This document shows positions 17,595 through 26,152 of a stretch of 48,257 bases of DNA, piece after piece; position 1 is the first letter of the stretch, and every line of letters begins with the position of its first letter. This stretch comes from Bacillota bacterium (lineage in GTDB: Bacteria > Bacillota > Sulfobacillia > Sulfobacillales > Sulfobacillaceae): the NCBI GenBank assembly GCA_021797515.1, contig JAJZZP010000163.1, positions 1-48,257 on the forward strand. Reading direction: 5' to 3'. A program made the position numbers and the translations under genes. Under the pieces are notes generated by a model that made no database searches, was not told the origin of the DNA, and worked only from the letters and a program-made list of their open reading frames with translations.

Positions 17595-18950
17595 ATGCAA
17601 TATCCGCAACATACTGAACCATTAGTTCGGCTGCTGGGCGTCACTAAAATGTACGTGCAACCGGATAACTACGACATCTTAATTTTGGATGATATTACGC
17701 TGGAAATTCGCCCCGGCGAATTTGTTGCACTGCTAGGCCCTTCAGGTTCGGGAAAATCCACGCTCTTGCGCATCATTACCGGACTATCCGCACCGTCTTT
17801 CGGCACCGTCCTGTATCGAGGTCGCCCGGTAGCGGGTCCCAACCCCCATGCGGCCATGGTGTTCCAATCTTTTGCCCTCTATCCCTGGTTGACGGTTTTG
17901 CAAAACGTTGAATTAGGTCTTCAGGCTAAAGGAGTTCCGCTAGCAGAACGGCACGACCGAGCGGTCAAACTAATCGACTTGATCGGACTCAACGGATATG
18001 AAGACGCCTTCCCCAAAGAACTTTCCGGTGGAATGCGGCAACGTGTAGGATTTGCCAGGGCACTGGCGGTAGAACCCGAATTGTTATGCATGGACGAACC
18101 ATTTTCAGCGCTGGATTTTCTCACCGCGGAAAATCTTCGTTCCGAGTTGCTTGACTTGTGGCTGGAGTCAAAGATTCCCACACGAGCCATTTTAATGGTC
18201 ACCCACGGCATTGAGGAAGCCGTATACATGGCAGACCGCATCGTCATTTTATCTAAAAATCCTGCCCGTATCGTGTCGGACATGCCGATTGCGTTGCCTT
18301 ACCCAAGAAACCGCAAAGATCCGGCTTTTATGCAAATAGTAGACACCGTGTACAAAGTGGTAACCGGTTGGAACGACCATCCACATCAGTCTTCGGTAGC
18401 AGATCTAACGGAACCCAAGAGCCCGGACCGACCGCATCTTAGACCAATACCCCATGGGCATCTCTCGATGCTCTCAGGGCTTTTAGAATTGGTCGCTGAT
18501 CGCGGCGGTCGCGACGATTTATATCATTTGGGGTCAGAACTGTTTTTAGAAGTGGACGATCTGCTGCCGGTTACCGAAACCGCCGAACTGTTTCATTTGG
18601 CGGAAGTCAAAGAGGGCGATTTATACCTTACGGATCTGGGGCATCAATTCGTAGAAGCTGACGTTAGCGAGCGTAAGGAAATCATTAGAACCCAACTGCA
18701 TGACATACCGATATTCCGTCTCATTGATCGCGTCTTGCAATCTAAGGCCAATCATGCCATGGTCAAAGAATTTTTTAACGACATTTTAGAAGAACATTTT
18801 TCTGTCGAGGAAGCTGAACGGCAACTCATGATTGCTATCAACTGGGGAAGATTTGCTGACTTTTTTCACTACGATACCGATACCGAACTCTTGTACTTGG
18901 CGGATGACCAATTATTGTCTTCCCAAGACGTCGTGCAAGATTCCGAGTAA
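17595..18950 (+). CDS. ABC transporter ATPase with C-terminal AAA-associated domain
   Basis: A 451-residue ATPase. Residues about 8-255 form the nucleotide-binding domain: Walker A GPSGSGKST, Q loop FQSFALYPW, signature LSGGMRQRVGFARALA, Walker B LLCMDEPFSALD and H-loop MVTHGIEEAV. The last 150 residues, after a proline-rich linker, match the AAA-associated C-terminal domain seen in a subset of NitT/TauT ATPases, with alternating acidic helices, perhaps regulatory. AGAAGGTGAG precedes the ATG. It forms a two-gene unit with the fused permease. Confidence 0.93.
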   Translation: MQYPQHTEPLVRLLGVTKMYVQPDNYDILILDDITLEIRPGEFVALLGPSGSGKSTLLRIITGLSAPSFGTVLYRGRPVAGPNPHAAMVFQSFALYPWLTVLQNVELGLQAKGVPLAERHDRAVKLIDLIGLNGYEDAFPKELSGGMRQRVGFARALAVEPELLCMDEPFSALDFLTAENLRSELLDLWLESKIPTRAILMVTHGIEEAVYMADRIVILSKNPARIVSDMPIALPYPRNRKDPAFMQIVDTVYKVVTGWNDHPHQSSVADLTEPKSPDRPHLRPIPHGHLSMLSGLLELVADRGGRDDLYHLGSELFLEVDDLLPVTETAELFHLAEVKEGDLYLTDLGHQFVEADVSERKEIIRTQLHDIPIFRLIDRVLQSKANHAMVKEFFNDILEEHFSVEEAERQLMIAINWGRFADFFHYDTDTELLYLADDQLLSSQDVVQDSE

Positions 18951-18984
18951 TTTGGGTGATACTTGTCAGCGGAGGTGTAAATCT

Positions 18985-19389
18985 ATGTCTTTGCTTCGCT
19001 GGGATCCGCAAGATGCCGATCGGTTCCGGGATGAAATGAACCGGATGTGGAGTCGGGTGCGAGAAGATTGGAATCTTGACAGCACCCGGCCCAAAACTCA
19101 CGTGCATCAAGTTGAAAACGGTTATTGGATCGAGTTCGAGTTGCCCGGGGTCGACCCTGACCAGGTATCAATCGAAGTCGACCAAGATTCGCTAAGTGTA
19201 CGCGGAAAATTTCCCGCGTCCCCAATTGAACGAGATACCCGAGAAGGAGAAAGCTTCCACGCAGTGGTAAACTTGCCCTCCGATATCGACCCCGATTCCG
19301 CCCAGGCCGAATGGCACCATGGCTTGCTTAGCATTCGGGTCGAAAAGGCAGGAGGGCGCCGACGGCACATTTCGATCCAAGCTCATTAG
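18985..19389 (+). CDS. Small heat-shock protein (Hsp20/alpha-crystallin)
   Basis: A 134-residue Hsp20. The alpha-crystallin domain (about residues 40-128) opens with ENGYWIEFELPGVDPDQVSIEVDQDSLSVRG and ends in LLSIRVEK. The C-terminal HISIQAH contains the I-x-I motif used for oligomer assembly. It is a holdase that binds unfolding proteins. The ATG at 18985 follows GGAGGTG. It comes 34 bases after the ABC ATPase and may be read from the same message; a strong terminator closes the unit. Confidence 0.93.
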   Translation: MSLLRWDPQDADRFRDEMNRMWSRVREDWNLDSTRPKTHVHQVENGYWIEFELPGVDPDQVSIEVDQDSLSVRGKFPASPIERDTREGESFHAVVNLPSDIDPDSAQAEWHHGLLSIRVEKAGGRRRHISIQAH

Positions 19390-19400
19390 AATCATGCTAC

Positions 19401-19437
19401 GATAAAGGAGCCTTTAGCGGGCTCCTTTATCGTTTTT
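19401..19437. terminator. Bidirectional terminator after hsp20
   Basis: GATAAAGGAGCC pairs perfectly with GGCTCCTTTATC (12-bp stem, 7-base loop) and is followed by GTTTTT on the plus strand. On the minus strand it covers the end of the small membrane gene, so it can serve both directions. Confidence 0.85.
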
Positions 19438-19692
19438 GGGTGGTGGCGGTTTGCGTGCGGAAAACCATGCCGCTACCGCACCAATCAATAATCCCCCAAA
19501 AAGAGGGGCAAAAACCCGATGGGGCACCCCCGTCCATAACACTGTAGCACCCTCGGCCGCCATTGCCGCTACCGCTGCCACGATTAACAACCACTCAATA
19601 GCCACTGCGGAATACGGCCGTCGCGACCGTACCAAAAGGGCCGCTATGACCGCCGTTGACCCTGAGATGACAATGGCAAGAATCCCCCTCAA
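19414..19692 (-). CDS. Small membrane protein coupled to leuS
   Basis: A 92-residue protein with about three predicted membrane helices (residues 3-20, 28-45, 60-80) and a basic, proline-rich tail. It matches no family I can name. The TTG start overlaps the leuS stop as TTGA, indicating translational coupling. Its 3' end runs into the hairpin of the hsp20 terminator. Confidence 0.6.
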   Translation of the reverse strand: MRGILAIVISGSTAVIAALLVRSRRPYSAVAIEWLLIVAAVAAMAAEGATVLWTGVPHRVFAPLFGGLLIGAVAAWFSARKPPPPKNDKGAR

Positions 19693-22154
19693 CGCACCAC
19701 CACATTAACCAGACGACCGGAAATGGGCACTACCCGAATCACCTCGCGGCCGATGACGTGAGACTGAATTTGCTCATGAGCCAGAGCTCGGGCAATTAAT
19801 TCATCAGAGGACGCGTCAGCAGCTACCACCATACGTCCGCGTACTTTGCCATTGATCTGCAGTGCAATTTCCACTTCCGACTCCACTAGCCACTTTTTCT
19901 CATAGGAGGGCCAAGATTCCAAATGAACACTGGATTCATGCCCCCAATAATGCCACAATTCTTCGGCTAGATGCGGAGCAAACGGTGCCAGCAACAATAC
20001 CAAAGTCTCGATAGCCTCGCGCAGATCCCTGTCGGCAACTTGATCCGCTTCGGCGTACAGAGTATTGGTTAATTCCATCAATGCGCTGACAGCCGTGTTA
20101 AAAGCCCGACGCTCTCCCAAATCCTCTGTAACCTTGGCCACTGCCCGGGCCCGAGCTCGTTGGAGTCTCTCTAGAGCACCGCGATCTGAGTCAAGTCGTC
20201 CTAACTCAGCACGTGTCGCCAGTCGGTACACCCGTTGCAAAAATCGATAAGATCCTTCAACGCCTTGCTCTGACCATTCAAAGTCCTTATCCGGTGGGGC
20301 AGCAAACAACATAAAGAGACGCGTCGCATCGCTCCCCCATTTTTCCATAATCGATTCGGGACTTATGGTATTTCCCTTACTTTTGGACATTTTGGCGCCG
20401 CCATAGACGACCATACCTTGGACCAGAAGATGTTGAAATGGTTCAGCATATTCAATCAATCCGGCATCATGCAGTACCTTGGTAAAAAACCGCGAATAGA
20501 GCATGTGAAGCACCGCATGCTCTTTACCGCCCACGTACTCGTCTACCGGCATCCAATAGTTGGCCTTCACCGAATCAAATGGACTGCTGTTGTCTTGCGC
20601 AGACGTATACCGGAAATAATACCAACTGGAGTCGACAAAGGTATCCATGGTATCAGTTTCTCGTCGCGCCGATCCATTGCACTGTGGGCATCGCACAATG
20701 ACCCAATCCTGCGCGCCCGCCAAAGGGGAACCCCCGGCGCCAGTGAACCGGACATTTTCCGGCAAGCGCACCGGCAACTCATCTCGGGGTACTGGCACCA
20801 CCCCACAAATATCGCAATAGACCATAGGAATCGGCGCACCCCAGTATCGTTGCCGCGAGATGAGCCAATCACGCATCCGATAGGTAACCCGGATTTGCCC
20901 TAGCCCCTGAGTGGCCAGGCTTTGGGCAATCGCGCTTTTTGCCGTTTGGTTGTCTAGGTTATCAAACGCACCCGAATTGATTAAGATTCCCGGTCCCGTA
21001 TATGCGCTATCTTCAGTCCATGCCCCCGAACCAGGCTGTATTACCTGCACTACAGGCAGCCCGTACTTCTTAGCATACATATAGTCCCGCTGATCATGCG
21101 CTGGTACACCCATGACGGCACCAGTTCCGTAATCGACCAAAACATAGTTGGCCACCCAAATGGGCACTGGATTGCCCGTCATTGGGTGTGTTGCGTAAGC
21201 ACCTGTAAACATTCCCCGTTTTTCCGAACTTTCCGAGGTACGTTCAATGTCACTCCGTACCCGTTCCTCCGCCACAAATTGACGCACCGCATCTCTTTCC
21301 GGTTTGTCTTGAATGAGCTGCTCTACTAAAGGATGTTCAGGAGCCAATACTAAATAAGTTGCGCCAAAAATGGTATCCGCACGTGTGGTGAAAACATGAA
21401 TCGCCTCGTTCAATTCCGGCACCGGAAACACCAATTCGGCACCTTCACTGCGCCCTATCCAATGGGTTTGCTGACTCTTGATTTCCGATGGCCAGTTCAA
21501 GTCGGCCAGGTCATCCAAGAGCCGATCTGCATACTCTGTAATGCGGAAGTACCATTGGGTCAAGTCGCGCTTAGTGACCACCGAATCGCACCGCCAGCAA
21601 AGGCCTTCCTCTACTTGCTCATTGGCCAGCACAGTTTCACACGAAGGACACCAGTTGACCGCTCCGGCTCTGCGATAGGCCAATCCCCGCTCATAAAACA
21701 AGAGGAACAATTCTTGGGTAAAACGATAGTATTCAGGCTCTGAAGTCGTCACCTCGCGCCGCCAGTCAAACGACAACCCCATTTCTTGCATCTGCCGCTT
21801 CATATAGGCAATATTAGACAAGGTCGACACCCTGGGTGGAATGCCGCCCTTAATCGCCGCATTTTCTGCTGGCATCCCAAACGCATCCCACCCCATTGGA
21901 TGCAACACTGAAAACCCTTGCATCCGACGAAAACGGGCCACCACGTCTCCCAACGTAAAGACTCTCACATGACCCATATGAAGATGCCCTGAGGGATACG
22001 GAAACTGCTCCAAACAATAGTATTTTGGCTGATCATTAATTTCTGCATGATAGATGCCCTGGGCAGCCCACGCCTCCTGCCACCGTTGTTCTACGGTCCG
22101 CACGTCATAACGATCCGTTGGTAATGCACTCTGCCTGACATCTTTGGTTTGCAT
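19689..22154 (-). CDS. leuS: Leucyl-tRNA synthetase
   Basis: An 821-residue class I synthetase charging tRNA-Leu. The HIGH motif is HLHMGH in YPSGHLHMGHVRV. The CP1 editing domain carries FTTRADTIFGATYLVLAPEHP and VDYGTGAVMGVPAHDQRD, so proofreading is intact. A zinc-like CxxC pair (CPSC...CWRC) is present, and KMSKSKGN is the second signature. The ATG at 22154 follows GGAGG with nine bases between. Expression is controlled by a T-box leader immediately upstream. Confidence 0.98.
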   Translation of the reverse strand: MQTKDVRQSALPTDRYDVRTVEQRWQEAWAAQGIYHAEINDQPKYYCLEQFPYPSGHLHMGHVRVFTLGDVVARFRRMQGFSVLHPMGWDAFGMPAENAAIKGGIPPRVSTLSNIAYMKRQMQEMGLSFDWRREVTTSEPEYYRFTQELFLLFYERGLAYRRAGAVNWCPSCETVLANEQVEEGLCWRCDSVVTKRDLTQWYFRITEYADRLLDDLADLNWPSEIKSQQTHWIGRSEGAELVFPVPELNEAIHVFTTRADTIFGATYLVLAPEHPLVEQLIQDKPERDAVRQFVAEERVRSDIERTSESSEKRGMFTGAYATHPMTGNPVPIWVANYVLVDYGTGAVMGVPAHDQRDYMYAKKYGLPVVQVIQPGSGAWTEDSAYTGPGILINSGAFDNLDNQTAKSAIAQSLATQGLGQIRVTYRMRDWLISRQRYWGAPIPMVYCDICGVVPVPRDELPVRLPENVRFTGAGGSPLAGAQDWVIVRCPQCNGSARRETDTMDTFVDSSWYYFRYTSAQDNSSPFDSVKANYWMPVDEYVGGKEHAVLHMLYSRFFTKVLHDAGLIEYAEPFQHLLVQGMVVYGGAKMSKSKGNTISPESIMEKWGSDATRLFMLFAAPPDKDFEWSEQGVEGSYRFLQRVYRLATRAELGRLDSDRGALERLQRARARAVAKVTEDLGERRAFNTAVSALMELTNTLYAEADQVADRDLREAIETLVLLLAPFAPHLAEELWHYWGHESSVHLESWPSYEKKWLVESEVEIALQINGKVRGRMVVAADASSDELIARALAHEQIQSHVIGREVIRVVPISGRLVNVVVR

Positions 22155-22173
22155 GTACTGTCGCCTCCACACT

Positions 22174-22199
22174 AAAAAACGTCCCTACGTCTAGGGACG
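22174..22199 (-). terminator. T-box regulated terminator of leuS
   Basis: On the minus strand CGTCCCTAGACGTAGGGACG forms the stem and is followed by TTTTTT, just before the leuS ribosome site. It competes with the antiterminator that carries the T-box sequence. Confidence 0.85.
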
Positions 22200-22410
22200 A
22201 GTTATCTACCCGCGGTACCACCCCGATTAGCGGCTTAGCCGCTCTCCTCGTCGCAGCGATAACGGGCTGCCCCCGACGATTCTCTGACGGCGAGAAGCGG
22301 AATGTTGGGTCCAGTTTTCACCTACCACTGGATCTCTGCGCCCGATTTTTCCTGCGTAATCCGTCTTCATAGAACCAATATGGGGATTCTTACCGATCAT
22401 TTTACGCGGA
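22176..22410 (-). promoter_or_regulatory. T-box leader riboswitch controlling leuS
   Basis: The minus strand at 22211-22224 reads GGGGTGGTACCGCG, the diagnostic T-box that pairs with the uncharged CCA end of tRNA. Upstream, GCGTAA (about 22402-22407) and TTACGC (about 22354-22359) close a stem I of about 55 bases, which is short. A CTA triplet in that stem (plus 22370-22372) is a candidate leucine specifier, but I am not certain of the fold. A terminator follows. When tRNA-Leu is uncharged it stabilises the antiterminator and leuS is read. Confidence 0.9.
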
Positions 22411-22903
22411 ACCCGATAAAAAGGCAAATTGGATCCCGGAAATCAAGCCGTAAATACGGAACTGCTCTCCGAGCGCATTTCCCGCTATATGATCAAGATC
22501 TGCCACAATCGTTGCAAATTTTAGACGTCGTTCCCACGGCTACAACGATCTTCAGCCTTCGAACATACAGCGAAGTTATGTCTTACTGCCGCCATTGCCC
22601 GCTGACTCACCCTCCAAAATTGCTTTAACGACAGCATGCCCGCAGGACGACTTATCCCAAAATGCAGAACTGGTGGGCCATATCGTCGCACTCATTCTAG
22701 ATCGCCCTCCACCTCTTGCCTACAGCGCCCGCTAGAGATTTCGGACCACTACCGAATCCACTTTAATCACCGTCCATCGAACACGTTCGACCAAAAGCCC
22801 TAAATTGCACTGGTTGAAAAACCCCCGGGGAAAAAAAGGAATTTGGTGCACCCGCACGAAGTTAATTCTTATTAATTGTGTCGAATCATGTAGGGGGGCC
22901 TCC
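22411..22903. other. Stretch with decayed coding traces
   Basis: Nearly 500 bases between the T-box and the EAL gene. On the plus strand one frame gives FPLYDQDLPQSLQILDVV up to about 22590, after which another frame gives ACPQDDLSQNAELVGHIVAL up to a TAG at 22733-22735. The two look like parts of one small gene interrupted by a frameshift, but I do not recognise the family and see no start. The remainder holds the upstream region of the EAL gene. Confidence 0.35.
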
Positions 22904-25900
22904 ATGGAACTGACCGAACATACGCTAGACATTGCACACTTGTGGCCCCAATGGCGTCGCGGGGGTGGAATACAGGCAGTGTTTCAGCCCATTGTCTCGC
23001 TACAAAATGGCACCGTCACCGCCTATGAGGCTTTAAGCCGTCCCTTTGATGCTTCGGGAGGGCCCGTTCCTATTTTGGCTCTGATAGCTTCTGCCGAGCA
23101 GCATCACCAGTTAGTGATTCTCGATCGCTTGGCATACACCGCAATGATAAAATCCGTCAAAGAAATGAGTTGGCCCAACAATACCCGCTTATTTATCAAT
23201 GTCGTCCCCCGAAGCATTGAAGATCCCGGACCTTTGTTGGACCTTATCAAAACCCAGCATGCAGTGCCCCCCAATCACGTCATTTTGGAGATTAGCGAGC
23301 GAGAGTCATTAGCAGAAGGAGACGCTTATTTGTCGCAGTTGTTGCAACCTTTTCGCGACATCGGCGTGAAAATCGCTTTAGACGACCTAGGGGCTGGCTA
23401 CTCCGGATTGAACCGTCTGGCGGAACTAAAACCGGATTTCGCCAAAATCGACTTGTCTCTAATCCGTGATGTTGATCGCAATAGCATTAAGTTAGCTCTA
23501 GTCGAAAGCACTGTACGGTTTGCCACCAAGACAGCCGCTATTGAAATTGTAGCCGAAGGGATAGAGACCCCCAGTGAGTTATTTACTTTACAAGAAATCG
23601 GAGTGGATTTTGGTCAGGGTTACCTTTTAGGAAGGCCTTTGCCACATTTGACATCGCGACTTCATGCGGGGTTTTTCAATCGATCTCTAGAACCACCCAA
23701 GGATCACAGCGAGCATTTGCAGGCACTTTTAAATACCGCCCAGCGGATGGTGCAAGGTATGGCCTGGGGGGAAGGCCGCAACACCCACCTGGTGCGTTTG
23801 GCACAAAGAATGCTACGAGCTGATGTCGTCACCTTGTTTAAGCGTGACGCGGAACAACTCCTGGTCTACGAGACGACGTTGTCGGACGCTTTGCTCCCAG
23901 CCATTCGCCGTATTCCCATTTTGGCCGATGTTGGCTATGCCAAGCCGTTGATAGATCGGTCCGCTGTCATTCGCCAAACATTGGCCGACAACCCCACCCC
24001 GTGGTCACAGGAATTGGCACTGGAATCTGGCATTGCAGTCCCTATTTGTGACAACTATGATTGCTGGGGAATTTTGCATGTGGGCTTTTATGCCCCTCAT
24101 CGGATACGTCCCGACATGGTCAAACTCGCAGAGGGACTTGCCCATCTATTTGTATTGGCATTAGGGTATGGCAATCTGGAGCAAACAGCCCAGGAGTCTT
24201 CAGATCCTCTGGGCGAACCTCTCTATGAGGCCATTTTCACCTTGGCGGAAACTCATGATCTGGACCGACTGCTGGCTAAAGTGATCCAAGCAGCCTTAGC
24301 GGTTTCTCAAGGACATGAAGGTTGGATTGGGTTGCTCAACGACGATAACCTGCATTGTATTGAACCGGACGGTCAAAGTTTCGACATCCCGCAAGCCAAT
24401 TTGTTCGACGTGACCACCATAGATGGCCAGGGACCGGTAGGAAAAATTTTGCAAGCCCGGAAACCGCTCGTCATTCAAGACATTCGACGTGAACCCATAT
24501 TGATTCCCTGGCTAGATCAGATGCTCGAGTCAGGCATTAAGGCAGCAATGGGGCTGCCGCTAGTCGTTGGCGAGCGCATCTTAGGCATCATGGAGGTGTA
24601 TCATAGCGAAGTGAACGGTTTTACATTGGGACGAGTTCGACGGTTATCGGCTTTGGCGTCTTTAGCCACCACATTAATGGAAAAGTCCCTTTCGTTGCAA
24701 ACAACCCAGAAGGCACAAGAACGACAACGTCGATTGACTGAAGCTCTCTATGCCATTTCTTCTTGTACCACAGAGGACGATATTCTCCTCACAGTGGCCC
24801 ACGCCGCCCAACAATTAACAGGATCCGACTTGGTGGTGTTATCGGAGCCAGATATCCTGGAATTCAGACACCGCGCCACTGCTGGGTCGTTATCGCACGC
24901 TAGCGCGACCTTGAAGATCCCTTTTCAAGCTAGCACCGAATCCCCCTTGAACATTTTTAATCAGGCCTTCTATTCCGGATCTCCCGTCGTGCAAGATATC
25001 GTGCGCAAAAATGGGGAATGCCCATGGATGATACGTCACTGGGCCAAACGCTATGGCCTCCAACACGTCGTAATTATCCCACTCAATAGCCATGGTCAAA
25101 ACTTGGGCTTGCTGACTATTTTCCCGGTCTCCAGTCCACAAAGCCTAGCCACTTTGTTTACCGAAATGACGTCATTTGCTCATGCGGCCGCCAGTGCCTT
25201 GTATGATCGAAGATTAACCCACTTGCTCCAAGAGGAAAAATCCCAGGTTGACGTTCTCATCCGGGCCAGCCAGGAACTTCCATTGGTGTCCACTATCGAC
25301 GATTTATGGCAACGTGTCGGCGCCATCATCACCGAAAGTATGGGCGCCAGCGGGGGATGGGTTATCGAAGATATGTCCCAACTCCCCTCTTGTTACGTTT
25401 TTGGCTGTGCTAAATCGTATGAGGGATTGCTTCAACAAAAATTTCAAGAAGACGATCCTCGGGAATACCACTCGGTGGTCCGTACCAATGGTCAGTTGGA
25501 TCCCCGACTTCGGACTTTCAAAGTAAACGCCAGCAGCATTTTTCCCATGAGCTTGTATGGCCATCGCACCGGTTCGTTACTGGCCGTGCATAGCGAAGAC
25601 CCTCAATATTTCACCACAGCCCGCTTACATCTAATTGAGGTATTGCTGGGATACGTCGTCGTCTCTTACGAGGTGATCCGGCTTCGGGAACAGGAAACCC
25701 AATCACTAGTTTTGGATCCGTTAACTCGAATCTCCAATCGCTATGCAATTCAGCGGTGTTTCGATGACGAATCGGAGCGAATGAAGCACGGTCAGTCCCA
25801 ATCGTTGGCGATAGTCTTGTTTGATGTTGACGGGTTCTCCCATATCAACGCCGAACAAGGCTATCAAGGCGGCAACGTCGTGTTGCGAGAGTTGGCCGAT

Positions 25901-26152
25901 GCTTTAAGTCAACACAAAGACGGCAACGCCAAGCTAGGACGCCTCGGCAGTGATGAATTCGTATTGTTATATCCAAATCGCGACCGGGACAGTTTGTGGC
26001 GAGAAATTATCCAACTAACCCGGCACTTGCCTTACCCGACATCATGGTGCCTCGTGTACACCCAAAATCCTGATCAAGAGTTTGCCGATCTTATTCAGCT
26101 AGGATATCAGCACCTGTCTTCCGGCGGATCCATGATTAGTACCCCCTCCTAA
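22904..26152 (+). CDS. EAL-GAF-GGDEF cyclic-di-GMP signalling protein
   Basis: A 1082-residue soluble protein. Residues 20-247 are an EAL phosphodiesterase domain with its key parts kept: YEALSRP, VILEISERES, ALDDLGAGYSGL, KIDLSLI, AEGIE and GQGYLLG. Four GAF-like sensor regions follow at roughly 270-430, 440-605, 610-770 and 780-915. The C-terminus (about 920-1080) is a GGDEF domain whose signature reads GSDEF, so cyclase activity is uncertain and it could act as a GTP sensor. The EAL-first order is the reverse of the usual GGDEF-EAL arrangement. ATG 22904 follows AGGGGGG. The stop is shared with the convergent ClC gene. Confidence 0.9.
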   Translation: MELTEHTLDIAHLWPQWRRGGGIQAVFQPIVSLQNGTVTAYEALSRPFDASGGPVPILALIASAEQHHQLVILDRLAYTAMIKSVKEMSWPNNTRLFINVVPRSIEDPGPLLDLIKTQHAVPPNHVILEISERESLAEGDAYLSQLLQPFRDIGVKIALDDLGAGYSGLNRLAELKPDFAKIDLSLIRDVDRNSIKLALVESTVRFATKTAAIEIVAEGIETPSELFTLQEIGVDFGQGYLLGRPLPHLTSRLHAGFFNRSLEPPKDHSEHLQALLNTAQRMVQGMAWGEGRNTHLVRLAQRMLRADVVTLFKRDAEQLLVYETTLSDALLPAIRRIPILADVGYAKPLIDRSAVIRQTLADNPTPWSQELALESGIAVPICDNYDCWGILHVGFYAPHRIRPDMVKLAEGLAHLFVLALGYGNLEQTAQESSDPLGEPLYEAIFTLAETHDLDRLLAKVIQAALAVSQGHEGWIGLLNDDNLHCIEPDGQSFDIPQANLFDVTTIDGQGPVGKILQARKPLVIQDIRREPILIPWLDQMLESGIKAAMGLPLVVGERILGIMEVYHSEVNGFTLGRVRRLSALASLATTLMEKSLSLQTTQKAQERQRRLTEALYAISSCTTEDDILLTVAHAAQQLTGSDLVVLSEPDILEFRHRATAGSLSHASATLKIPFQASTESPLNIFNQAFYSGSPVVQDIVRKNGECPWMIRHWAKRYGLQHVVIIPLNSHGQNLGLLTIFPVSSPQSLATLFTEMTSFAHAAASALYDRRLTHLLQEEKSQVDVLIRASQELPLVSTIDDLWQRVGAIITESMGASGGWVIEDMSQLPSCYVFGCAKSYEGLLQQKFQEDDPREYHSVVRTNGQLDPRLRTFKVNASSIFPMSLYGHRTGSLLAVHSEDPQYFTTARLHLIEVLLGYVVVSYEVIRLREQETQSLVLDPLTRISNRYAIQRCFDDESERMKHGQSQSLAIVLFDVDGFSHINAEQGYQGGNVVLRELADALSQHKDGNAKLGRLGSDEFVLLYPNRDRDSLWREIIQLTRHLPYPTSWCLVYTQNPDQEFADLIQLGYQHLSSGGSMISTPS

